From: Delta-02 sp964513565
Lineage (GTDB): Bacteria > Desulfobacterota > Syntrophorhabdia > Syntrophorhabdales > Syntrophorhabdaceae
DNA length: 64,000 bases
NCBI GenBank assembly: GCA_964513565.1
Contig: CAZENE010000018.1
Location: 4,759-68,758, forward strand
Direction of reading: 5' to 3'
Shown: positions 50,425 through 58,694 of the stretch, piece after piece
How the letters are laid out: each line of letters begins with the position of its first letter
How positions within the stretch are numbered: position 1 is the stretch's first letter
Position numbers and translations under genes: made by a program
Notes under the pieces: model-generated
Database searches by the model: none
What the model was told of the DNA's origin: nothing
Seen by the model: only the letters and a program-made list of their open reading frames with translations

Positions 50425-51318
50425 TCATTTAAAATCAACGGTAACAGGATTCGTAAATTCTAGCTTGAGGCCCTCTATCCCCTTCACCATCGCCTTGACT
50501 TCCTCGACCGATTGAGGTTGTGCCTGATTTATTTTTTTCAAAAGTTCCAGGTCATTTATGAGTTTCCCGAAATCCATGTCGATAAGCGTTATTTTTTTAT
50601 CGTTCCGGTATGTCGCATTTGTGCCGATGATATCGCCCACTACGTTCAAAACGATGCTCACCTTCATATCCTTAAACATTGATTTCAGCATCTCGACCGC
50701 ATTGGGATCATCCACCTGATCTTTTCTCGGGGTCTCTTCTTTACTGTGTTCTTTGTCCCCGGTTCTGGGAGGCGGCATCGCGATGGATAGCCGGGAAACG
50801 GGCCCTTTCTTGAAAGCAAATTTTATAGTGTCATTCTTTGACGCCGCAGGATCTTTTTTCGATTCACCGGGCGTTTTCTTGCCGGGGTTTTGATTAAGCG
50901 TTATCTTACTGATGTCGTCGAAGCTGTAGGTCGCCGTGTATCCTGAAGCAGTCTGGGTCTTTACAGGTTTCGCCGACATGAACTTCACACCTTCGCCGAA
51001 CTCTTTCGCGTCTGCTTTCGCTTTATCGATCATTTCCGTTATGATCGATTCATCTCTTACGGGCTTCGGCTTCTGCTCAGCTTGGTCCTGCGTTCCCGGT
51101 CCGCTCGCACCCCCGGTCAATCCCTGCATCATATCTATGAAAGCGTTCCCAATCAGCACTGTTTCTTCGATGGTGCCGCTGCCGTCGGGCTTGATATTGA
51201 TTACCGTATTATCCTGAATACATCCCGAGAACAGAAACATTGCGGCGCATACGGCACTTAACCTCAAAGCCATCCAGAAACGCCGTGAATGTTTCAGACC
51301 GGCCACGAGTTTGGCCAT
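50425..51318 (-). CDS. Large hypothetical lipoprotein
   Basis: A 297-aa lipoprotein with signal anchor (residues 14-33) and lipobox FSGC (Cys33). It then has DNTVINIKPDGSGTIEETVLIGN, a charged low-complexity middle rich in Lys, Pro and Asp (about 80-215) and a C-terminal domain with VVGDIIGTNATYRND. The N-terminal strand pattern (nikpDGSGtieet) resembles LppM-like lipoproteins, a tentative link. AGGAGG precedes the ATG. Outer-membrane or inner-membrane location is not decided. Confidence 0.75.
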   Translation of the reverse strand: MAKLVAGLKHSRRFWMALRLSAVCAAMFLFSGCIQDNTVINIKPDGSGTIEETVLIGNAFIDMMQGLTGGASGPGTQDQAEQKPKPVRDESIITEMIDKAKADAKEFGEGVKFMSAKPVKTQTASGYTATYSFDDISKITLNQNPGKKTPGESKKDPAASKNDTIKFAFKKGPVSRLSIAMPPPRTGDKEHSKEETPRKDQVDDPNAVEMLKSMFKDMKVSIVLNVVGDIIGTNATYRNDKKITLIDMDFGKLINDLELLKKINQAQPQSVEEVKAMVKGIEGLKLEFTNPVTVDFK

Positions 51319-51422
51319 ATGTCCTCCTGAAGACAGTATTTATAGATTATCACATGCTATCAACGCGGGCGCGCGTCAGTCAAGATAATTAATGAGTCAT
51401 AAGACCCGGCTTTATCGGCCCC

Positions 51423-52415
51423 TTAAGAAACCGTAAGCTTCCTGTAACGCGGGCAGAGGTCCGCGAGCTCATCAAAGACCTCGATAAGCCCGTTTTGTGT
51501 TCCCGTCCTGAACGCCCTGTTGCGCAAAGCGCGCAGTCCGCTAAGACCGCGGGTGTACCAGATGAAGAATTTATGAAAGATCCCGACCCCCCGTTTTTCT
51601 CCCCAGTGCGCGACCGACATCTCCAGGTGCCTTTTCATAACCGCGATGCGGTCGGTTACGTCCGGCCCGGGAATCACGGTCCCGTTTGTCATGTAACTTA
51701 TGGTTTCGTTGAATATCCAAGGGTTGCCGAGGGACCCCCGCGCAATAGCGACACCGTCGCAGCCGGTCTCTTCGAACATCCTGATGATATTTTTTACCGA
51801 GAGGTTGTCGCCGGAAGCTATGACCGGTATGCTCAAGGCCCGTTTAACATCTCTTATGACGGTGTAGTCAACGGTGCCGCTGTACCCTTGGCTCCTTGTC
51901 CTGCCGTGAATGAAGAGACAGGTTATGCCGGAGTTTTCAGCGTGCAGGGCTACGTCCCGGGCATTTACCGAGTCGGCGTCCCATCCCGCCCGTATCTTGA
52001 CGGCCACAGGAAGGCGGCTCTCACGGACAAGTGCCGACAGGATGCCCGCCAATCTTTTCGGATCCTTCATAAGCGCCGCACCCTTGCCTTTGCGCGTGAT
52101 CTTCGGGGACGGGCATGCGGCATTGAAATCTATGAGATCGACAGCATGCCCTTCAAGACGTTCTATGGCAAGCGGTACCTGCAATTCACTGCTGCCGAGA
52201 AATTGCACCCCAAGCGGCCTGTCGTCGGGTGATGACGAAAGCATGTGCCTGGTCCTCTTATCCTTCTGCGAGATCGCATTGATATCGATCATTTCGGTAA
52301 ACGCAAGAGGAGCCCCGAATGAGCGGCTGATAAGCCGGAACGGCAGATCGCTCACGCCGGCCATCGGCGAAAGCATGATCGGAACGGAAAGTTCTATGTG
52401 GCCGATTTTCAGCAT
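51423..52415 (-). CDS. dus: tRNA-dihydrouridine synthase
   Basis: A 330-aa flavoenzyme reducing uridine to dihydrouridine in tRNA D-loops. The start LSPMAGVSDLPFR binds FMN; the catalytic Cys is in FNAACPSPKITRKGKGAAL near residue 100; HGRTRSQGYSG and ASGDNLSV follow, and GVAIARGSLGNPWIF near 235. It is of the DusB-like type. The promoter predicts an mRNA starting at the AUG. Its upstream region is divergent from glyQ. Confidence 0.93.
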   Translation of the reverse strand: MLKIGHIELSVPIMLSPMAGVSDLPFRLISRSFGAPLAFTEMIDINAISQKDKRTRHMLSSSPDDRPLGVQFLGSSELQVPLAIERLEGHAVDLIDFNAACPSPKITRKGKGAALMKDPKRLAGILSALVRESRLPVAVKIRAGWDADSVNARDVALHAENSGITCLFIHGRTRSQGYSGTVDYTVIRDVKRALSIPVIASGDNLSVKNIIRMFEETGCDGVAIARGSLGNPWIFNETISYMTNGTVIPGPDVTDRIAVMKRHLEMSVAHWGEKRGVGIFHKFFIWYTRGLSGLRALRNRAFRTGTQNGLIEVFDELADLCPRYRKLTVS

Positions 52416-52420
52416 CGCTT

Positions 52421-52450
52421 ATTGTATTCGTTTCGATTTACGGGTGTCAA
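52421..52450 (-). promoter_or_regulatory. Promoter of dus, predicted leaderless
   Basis: On the minus strand perfect TTGACA (52450-52445), 18-bp spacer, TACAAT (52426-52421). Five bases separate the -10 element from the ATG at 52415, and no Shine-Dalgarno sequence exists, the clearest leaderless case in the window. Confidence 0.7.
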
Positions 52451-52495
52451 TAAAGACCGTGAGCCGGCGGAATGACTATGCGGGATAATTGCAGC

Positions 52496-52603
52496 GTTCT
52501 ATGTTCTATGTTTTGCGTTCGCATTGAATAAAGTCATTTTCAGCGAATACGCCAAATAACCCTTACACAGGGAAAACGAAAAACAACAACGTAGAGCATA
52601 GAA
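52496..52603. repeat. Heptamer inverted repeat between dus and glyQ
   Basis: GTTCTAT GTTCTAT GTTTTGC GTTCG (52496-52521) and the inverted CGTAGAG CATAGAA (52590-52603), enclosing about 70 bp. Here the arms point outwards and the flanking genes are divergent. The rest of the 294-bp spacer holds only the two promoters. Confidence 0.7.
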
Positions 52604-52662
52604 AATAAGCTTTTCAACTCCTCGCTCCTCATCCCTTACTCTTCACATTTTGTTTAAAATCA

Positions 52663-52692
52663 TTGGCAAATCGCCGTTTTTTGTGGTATAGA
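52663..52692 (+). promoter_or_regulatory. Promoter of glyQS-ppdK
   Basis: TTGGCA (52663-52668), 18-bp spacer, TATAGA (52687-52692) preceded by TGG (extended -10). The leader is about 11 nt with only a weak GGA before the glyQ ATG. Confidence 0.65.
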
Positions 52693-52709
52693 AAACGTGG
52701 ATTTCCGAC

Positions 52710-53582
52710 ATGTACTTCCAGGACCTCATACTTGCACTGCAAAAATTCTGGGCCGAACGCGGCTGTATCGTTCAGCAGCCCTACGATATGGAGGTGGGGG
52801 CAGGCACATTCCACCCCGCCACATTGCTGCGCTGCCTCGGGCCGGAACCCTGGAATACGGCATACGTCCAACCGTCCCGCAGGCCCGCCGACGGACGGTA
52901 TGGCGAGAACCCCAACCGGCTTCAGCACTATTACCAGTTCCAGGTTGTCATGAAACCTTCCCCGAAGGATATTCAGAATATTTATATCGAGAGCCTGAAG
53001 AGCTTTGGCATCGATACCGGGTACCATGATATCCGCTTTGTCGAGGACGACTGGGAATCACCGACTTTAGGGGCATGGGGGCTTGGCTGGGAGGTCTGGC
53101 TCGACGGCATGGAGATCACCCAGTTCACGTACTTTCAACAGGCGGGCGGGATAAATCTCTTCCCCGTGTGCGTCGAGATCACATACGGCATCGAACGGAT
53201 AGCGATGTATCTGCAGGATGTCGACAACGTGTATAGTGTTAAATGGAACAAGGATATCCTCTACGGTGATGTATTTCTCGAACCGGAAAAGGAATTCTCC
53301 ATATACAACTTTGAGGAATCAGATCCCGTCATGCTCAGAAGCCTTTTTGACACATACGAGCACGAAGGGGAAAAACTTATCGAAGCGCGGGGGCTCATTT
53401 ACCCGGCTTACGACTTCTGCCTGAAATGCTCACATGTCTTCAACCTTCTCGACGCCCGCGGCGCAATCAGTGTTACCGAACGTGCCAACTACATTGCGCG
53501 GGTCCGGAATCTCGCGAAGATGTGCGCGGAACTATACGTGCAGAAACGTGAAGAACTCGGCTTTCCCCTGCTCAAGCATTAA
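52710..53582 (+). CDS. glyQ: Glycyl-tRNA synthetase alpha subunit
   Basis: A 290-aa class II synthetase subunit that makes glycyl-adenylate in the alpha2beta2 enzyme. The start MYFQDLILALQKFWAERGC and QPYDMEVGAGTFHPAT are diagnostic, followed by YVQPSRRPADGRYGENPNR broken over the motif-2 region and GWEVWLDGMEI near 130. Length matches the family. glyS begins 46 nt downstream, so both subunits are made from one mRNA. Confidence 0.97.
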   Translation: MYFQDLILALQKFWAERGCIVQQPYDMEVGAGTFHPATLLRCLGPEPWNTAYVQPSRRPADGRYGENPNRLQHYYQFQVVMKPSPKDIQNIYIESLKSFGIDTGYHDIRFVEDDWESPTLGAWGLGWEVWLDGMEITQFTYFQQAGGINLFPVCVEITYGIERIAMYLQDVDNVYSVKWNKDILYGDVFLEPEKEFSIYNFEESDPVMLRSLFDTYEHEGEKLIEARGLIYPAYDFCLKCSHVFNLLDARGAISVTERANYIARVRNLAKMCAELYVQKREELGFPLLKH

Positions 53583-53628
53583 ATAAACCCATATTTTGGG
53601 TGGCTGCGAACGTGAGAAGGAAACAACC

Positions 53629-55704
53629 ATGAGCGAATTTCTGCTTTTAGAGATCGGCACGGAAGAGATACCCGCCCGGTTCCTCGACCCGGCCAAGGAA
53701 GGCCTCCTGAAGCTTATCCATGATACATTCACGCAGTCACGGATCGGTTTCGGCGATATAAACATACAGGCAACCCCGCGCCGTATGGCGCTCTTCGTTC
53801 AGGACGTGGCGGAAAAACAGGAAGAGACTGTTACCGTTAAATTCGGCCCCCCCTATAACCGTGCATTCGACGAGTCGGGCAATCCGACAAAGGCGGCCAT
53901 CGGTTTTGCAAAATCGCAGGGGGTTGAGGTCAGCGCACTTACTAAGGGCATAAAAGACAACGTCGTATTCGTGACAATTGAAAAAACGGAGAAGGGCAAC
54001 CCCACGGCGGATATTCTCCCCCAAATCCTTCCGGACATCATTGCGAAGATACCGTTTCAGAAAAAGATGCACTGGGGATCGGGAACATTCGAATACGCGC
54101 GTCCGATCCAATGGGTTATGTGCGTACTGGGCGGCAATGCGGTCAGGTTCCCCGTTGCGGATGTGGTGAGCGCGCCGGTCACGTTCGGACACCGGTTCCT
54201 TTCTCAGGGACCGATCGATATCGGCCATCCCCTCGACTATGTCGACGGACTGAGAAAGAACTTTATAATAATCAACGAAGATGAGCGCATGGAGATCATA
54301 CGGGAAGGAATTTCCCGGATCGAAAAAGAGACCGGGGGCCAGGCTATCCGGGACGAAGAACTGGTCAGGGAGATCCTTTACATAACCGAGTATCCGTATC
54401 CCCTGAAAGGGTCTTTCGATGCAGTTTATCTCACTATTCCGAAAGAAGTTCTCGTAAACGTCATGAAAGCTCATCAGCGGTACATCCCGATAGAGGATAG
54501 TTCGGGTATGCTTCTGCCCTACTTTATATTCTTTGCCAATACGGTCCCCAAGGACGATTCGAATGTCATCCGGGGCAATGAAAAGGTCCTCCGGGCAAGG
54601 CTCGCGGACGCCCGGTTCTTCTTCGACGAGGACCGCAAGGTGAAACTTGCGGATCGGTACGACCGTCTTGAGTCTATTGTCTTCCATGTAAAACTGGGAA
54701 CCCTGAAGGACAAAATGGAGAGGGTACGAGCGATCACTCTCTATATTGCCTCCCTCCTCGACCCGTCAGCCGCGGCGAAGCTCCAGAGACTCATTCCCCT
54801 TATGAAGACGGACCTGGTAACACATATGGTCGGCGAGTTCCCGGAATTACAGGGAACGATGGGCCGGATCTATGCCGGCCTCGAAGGTGAGGATGCCGAT
54901 GTCGCCCGGGCCATCGAGGAGCACTATCTGCCGACAGGCGGCAATGGCAACCTGCCGGAAAGTTCCATAGGAGCGATAGCGGCAATAGCAGATAAACTGG
55001 ATTCCATCGTATCGTTCTTCTCGGTCGGCATAAATCCGACGGGCAACCTGGACCCATACGCCCTGCGGCGCCAATCGCTAGGCATTATTAAAATTGCTAT
55101 AGAAAGGTCATTGCATCTGCCTCTCCAGACCCTTATCGAAACGGCTCATGCTTCCGGAGCAGGCATACAAAAACGATTGCCCTTTGAAGAAGCACGCGAT
55201 GCGATAACGGAATTTGTAACCACCCGCTTTAAATTTTCGATGCTGGAGGAAGGCCATAACCAGGAGTTCGTCGAAAGTGTCCTGCCCTGTGTGGCGGCCG
55301 ATGTATATGACGGATATATGCGGCTTATCTCCCTGGGGACGCAGAGATCGATAGAGGATTTCAAGAGACTGATGGTCGGTTTCCGCCGGGTGTATAATAT
55401 TACGAAGCAGATAACGGACGCCGCGCCCGTTGATCCTGCCATGCTTGTACTTGAGGAGGAAAAACAGCTTTTCAGACTTTATTCAGGGAATAAGGATATC
55501 TTCCTCGGCAGCATAAAAGAACGCGATTACGATAATGCACTCGCCATCCTCGTTGGTTTCAAGGAGACGATCGATAGTTTCTTCGACAAGGTCTTCGTAA
55601 TGGACAAGGACGAGACGATAAGGGCGAACCGGCTTGCATTATTGACCCATACAAAAGATATGTTCTTAAGCTTTGCAGATTTTTCAAAGATACACTTCGA
55701 ATAA
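53629..55704 (+). CDS. glyS: Glycyl-tRNA synthetase beta subunit
   Basis: A 691-aa tRNA-recognition subunit. It begins MSEFLLLEIGTEEIPARFL, the standard GlyS opening, and contains PTRR-like ATPRRMALFV near residue 45, HRYIPIEDSSG near 283 and an HD-like/anticodon-binding C-terminal half ending in VMDKDETIRANRLALL. AAGGAAA lies 6 nt before the ATG at 53629, which is preferred to a TTG at 53596. Linked to glyQ and ppdK. Confidence 0.96.
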   Translation: MSEFLLLEIGTEEIPARFLDPAKEGLLKLIHDTFTQSRIGFGDINIQATPRRMALFVQDVAEKQEETVTVKFGPPYNRAFDESGNPTKAAIGFAKSQGVEVSALTKGIKDNVVFVTIEKTEKGNPTADILPQILPDIIAKIPFQKKMHWGSGTFEYARPIQWVMCVLGGNAVRFPVADVVSAPVTFGHRFLSQGPIDIGHPLDYVDGLRKNFIIINEDERMEIIREGISRIEKETGGQAIRDEELVREILYITEYPYPLKGSFDAVYLTIPKEVLVNVMKAHQRYIPIEDSSGMLLPYFIFFANTVPKDDSNVIRGNEKVLRARLADARFFFDEDRKVKLADRYDRLESIVFHVKLGTLKDKMERVRAITLYIASLLDPSAAAKLQRLIPLMKTDLVTHMVGEFPELQGTMGRIYAGLEGEDADVARAIEEHYLPTGGNGNLPESSIGAIAAIADKLDSIVSFFSVGINPTGNLDPYALRRQSLGIIKIAIERSLHLPLQTLIETAHASGAGIQKRLPFEEARDAITEFVTTRFKFSMLEEGHNQEFVESVLPCVAADVYDGYMRLISLGTQRSIEDFKRLMVGFRRVYNITKQITDAAPVDPAMLVLEEEKQLFRLYSGNKDIFLGSIKERDYDNALAILVGFKETIDSFFDKVFVMDKDETIRANRLALLTHTKDMFLSFADFSKIHFE

Positions 55705-55717
55705 AAGGAGGAGCATC

Positions 55718-58486
55718 ATGGCAACAAACAAGATGGTATATTTCTTTGGTGGAAAAAAATCTGAAGGCGGCCTGAAGCTCAAGAATCTCCTGGGTGGAAA
55801 AGGTGCCGGTCTCGCCGATATGTCCAACCTCGGCATACCTGTTCCTCCCGGCTTCACCATCACGACCGAGGTCTGCACCCTCTTCTACAAAAATAATATG
55901 AAACTCCCCCGGGGGTTGAACAAAGAGGTTGCTGAGAATATAAAGAAGGTCGAGAAGATCATGGGGGCAAAATTCGGCGACCCCAAGAACCCTCTTCTTT
56001 TCTCTGTCCGTTCCGGCGCGCGCGTCAGCATGCCCGGCATGATGGACACTGTCCTTAACCTTGGCCTCAACGAACAGACAGTGGAAGGCCTTGTGAAACT
56101 TACGAAGAACCCCCGTTTTGCATACGACTGCTACCGGCGTTTCGTTCAGATGTACGGCGATGTCGTCCTGGGGCTCAAGCCGGAAAAGGAAGGCGAGCAC
56201 GACCCGTTTGAGATCATCATCGACAAAAAGAAAAAACAGTGCGGCATCACCTCGGACACGGACCTGACGGTCGACGACCTCAAATACCTTGTCAAGGAAT
56301 TTAAGAAAACCATTCAACAGCGCCTTGGCGTCGTATTTCCCGAAGAACCCATGGAGCAGTTGTGGGGAGCCATAGGGGCTGTTTTCAAATCCTGGGATAC
56401 CGACAGGGCAATTGCTTATCGCCAGCTTAATGATATCCCCGGTGATTGGGGAACAGGGGTCAATGTGCAATGCATGGTCTTCGGCAACATGGGGGAAGAT
56501 TGCGGGACCGGAGTGGCATTTACGAGAAATCCGTCCACAGGTGAAAATGAGTTTTACGGCGAATACCTGATAAATGCCCAGGGAGAGGATGTTGTCGCAG
56601 GTATCAGGACCCCGCTCCCTATCAATAAGAAACAGAAAACTGATAAATCCGTCAGATCACTCGAAGAGGTCTGGCCTGACATTTACAAACAGATCATCAA
56701 GATCAGAGGCACTCTCGAGAAAAATTATCGCGACATGCAGGACGTCGAGTTCACGATCCAAAATAAAAAACTCTGGATGCTCCAGACCAGGACCGGTAAG
56801 AGAACGGCATTTGCCGCATTCAAGATCGCTGTGGACATGGTCAAGGAAAAACTCATCACAAAGGAAGAAGCCCTGATGAGGGTCGAGCCGGACCAGCTCA
56901 ATCAGCTCCTTCGCCCCATATTCGACCCCAAAGAAAAGGAGAAAGCCTTGAAGTCCGGCAATCTCGTATCGAAAGGCCTCAACGCCGGCCCCGGCGCGGC
57001 GGCAGGAAAAGTGGTCTTTAACGCGGCCGACGCAGAGGCATGGGCAGAGCGAAAAGAAGAGGTCATTCTCATCCGCATCGATACGTCACCGGAAGACATC
57101 CGCGGTATGAACGCGGCGCAGGGAATTCTCACATCCCGCGGGGGTATGACAAGCCACGCGGCTCTCGTCGCGCGCCAGATGGGTAAGGTATGCGTTGCCG
57201 GATGCGGCGATCTCGACATTGATTATGCGAAAAAGGTCATCCGCGTGAACGGAAATACCATCAAGGAAGGCGAGTACGTTTCCATAGACGGAACGACGGG
57301 CGAGGTCTTCGCCGGCCGGATAAAAACGATTCCGTCTGAAGTCCTTCAGGTCATGATAGATAAGACGCTGAAACCCGCGAAATCCCAGATCTATCGTGAT
57401 TTTGCCCTTCTCATGAGCTGGGCGGACGAAGCCCGACGGCTCGGCATCAGGACCAATGCCGACCAGCCCGACCAGGCGGCTGTAGCCGTCTCATTTGGCG
57501 CCGAAGGCATCGGTCTTTGCAGAACTGAGCATATGTTCTTTGAGGGCAACCGTATTGATACCGTTCGTGAAATGATCGTCTCCGACGATGAGGCCGGCAG
57601 GAGAAAGGCCCTGGCAAAGCTTCTTCCCATCCAGAAGAAAGACTTTGTCGGTCTCTTCACGGTCATGAAAGGCCTTCCGGTAACGATCAGGACCCTTGAC
57701 CCGCCTCTCCATGAATTCCTGCCGCATACCGAAAAAGAAATGCGCGAACTCGCAAAGAGAATGGGCATCCCCTATGAAAAGGTCCTCAATAAGGTGGAAA
57801 GCCTCCACGAGGCGAACCCGATGCTCGGGCATCGCGGTTGCCGCCTCGGCATTACGTTCCCGGAGATAACCGAGATGCAGGCCAGGGCGATATTCGAAGC
57901 GGCCGTCGAGGTGAAAAAGAAAGGCACAAACGTGCGGCCGGAGGTCATGATACCCCTTGTCGGCAATGTCAATGAATTCAAGCTTCAGAAAGAGATAGTC
58001 GTACAGGTCGCCGAAGAAGTATTTAAGAAAAACAAGGTAAAGATAGATTATATGATCGGGACCATGATCGAGATCCCGCGCGCGGCTATAACCGCCGATG
58101 AGATCGCACGCGAGGCCGAATTTTTCTCTTTCGGCACGAATGACCTGACCCAGATGGCCCTCGGCATGAGCCGCGACGATGCAGGCAAATTTCTTGGAGA
58201 TTACGTGAAAAAAGAGATCTACTCATTTGACCCGTTCCAGAGGATCGATGAAGGCGGCGTGGGCAGGCTGATGGAGACCGGAGTCACCCTCGGGCGCGGG
58301 GTACGCAAGAACCTGAAGGTCGGCATCTGCGGTGAGCATGGAGGTGAACCCAATTCCGTGGAGTTCTGCCATAGGACAGGGCTTGACTACGTCAGCTGTT
58401 CCCCGTTCCGTGTTACCATAGCGAAACTCGCGGCGGCACGGGCTGCAATAAAGGAAAAACAGGCGAAACCGGCAAAGAAGAAATAA
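55718..58486 (+). CDS. ppdK: Pyruvate, phosphate dikinase
   Basis: A 922-aa enzyme that interconverts pyruvate, ATP and phosphate with PEP, AMP and PPi; in anaerobes it serves gluconeogenesis from acetyl-CoA-derived pyruvate. The ATP-grasp domain starts near residue 20 (GGKGAGLADM), the swivelling His domain has GGMTSHAALVAR near 474-485, and the PEP/pyruvate barrel has GLCRTEHMFF near 600 and a terminal GEHGG. AAGGAGG precedes the ATG at 55718. The stop of glyS is 13 nt upstream, so it is probably the last gene of glyQ-glyS-ppdK. Confidence 0.96.
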   Translation: MATNKMVYFFGGKKSEGGLKLKNLLGGKGAGLADMSNLGIPVPPGFTITTEVCTLFYKNNMKLPRGLNKEVAENIKKVEKIMGAKFGDPKNPLLFSVRSGARVSMPGMMDTVLNLGLNEQTVEGLVKLTKNPRFAYDCYRRFVQMYGDVVLGLKPEKEGEHDPFEIIIDKKKKQCGITSDTDLTVDDLKYLVKEFKKTIQQRLGVVFPEEPMEQLWGAIGAVFKSWDTDRAIAYRQLNDIPGDWGTGVNVQCMVFGNMGEDCGTGVAFTRNPSTGENEFYGEYLINAQGEDVVAGIRTPLPINKKQKTDKSVRSLEEVWPDIYKQIIKIRGTLEKNYRDMQDVEFTIQNKKLWMLQTRTGKRTAFAAFKIAVDMVKEKLITKEEALMRVEPDQLNQLLRPIFDPKEKEKALKSGNLVSKGLNAGPGAAAGKVVFNAADAEAWAERKEEVILIRIDTSPEDIRGMNAAQGILTSRGGMTSHAALVARQMGKVCVAGCGDLDIDYAKKVIRVNGNTIKEGEYVSIDGTTGEVFAGRIKTIPSEVLQVMIDKTLKPAKSQIYRDFALLMSWADEARRLGIRTNADQPDQAAVAVSFGAEGIGLCRTEHMFFEGNRIDTVREMIVSDDEAGRRKALAKLLPIQKKDFVGLFTVMKGLPVTIRTLDPPLHEFLPHTEKEMRELAKRMGIPYEKVLNKVESLHEANPMLGHRGCRLGITFPEITEMQARAIFEAAVEVKKKGTNVRPEVMIPLVGNVNEFKLQKEIVVQVAEEVFKKNKVKIDYMIGTMIEIPRAAITADEIAREAEFFSFGTNDLTQMALGMSRDDAGKFLGDYVKKEIYSFDPFQRIDEGGVGRLMETGVTLGRGVRKNLKVGICGEHGGEPNSVEFCHRTGLDYVSCSPFRVTIAKLAAARAAIKEKQAKPAKKK

Positions 58487-58507
58487 GGAACATTTGATCA
58501 CTATCGC

Positions 58508-58544
58508 AAGGCCCCGTAAACTGGCTTTTTATGGGGCCTTTTTG
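58508..58544 (+). terminator. Terminator after ppdK
   Basis: AAGGCCCC (58508-58515) pairs with GGGGCCTT (58533-58540), with further pairing towards the loop, followed by a T-run. Confidence 0.85.
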
Positions 58545-58619
58545 TTCACATGGTTTGAGACCTTAAAAACTGTCTGTACTTTCGATAAAAACCTTAGATA
58601 ATTTTTACGATTCGCGGTA

Positions 58620-58662
58620 TATAATGGCTTAATATCCAGATGGGTTCGGGCTTATCTGGATA
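58620..58662 (+). promoter_or_regulatory. -10 element and perfect dyad before the hybrid kinase gene
   Basis: TATAAT at 58620-58625 (no convincing -35) is followed by a perfect 9-bp inverted repeat, TATCCAGAT at 58633-58641 and ATCTGGATA at 58654-58662, spaced by 12 bp. It covers the predicted start site, so it may be an operator or a 5'-terminal hairpin. The leader to the ATG at 58695 is about 60 nt. Confidence 0.55.
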
Positions 58663-58694
58663 CACATCGCGTTTCAACAACGGTACAGCGCTCA

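Noticed and set aside
53737..54687. A 316-codon frame antisense to glyS
   Set aside because: Shadow of a confidently assigned synthetase gene, no start signals.
55559..56470. A 303-codon frame antisense to glyS and ppdK
   Set aside because: Spans two real genes on the other strand; no ribosome binding site.
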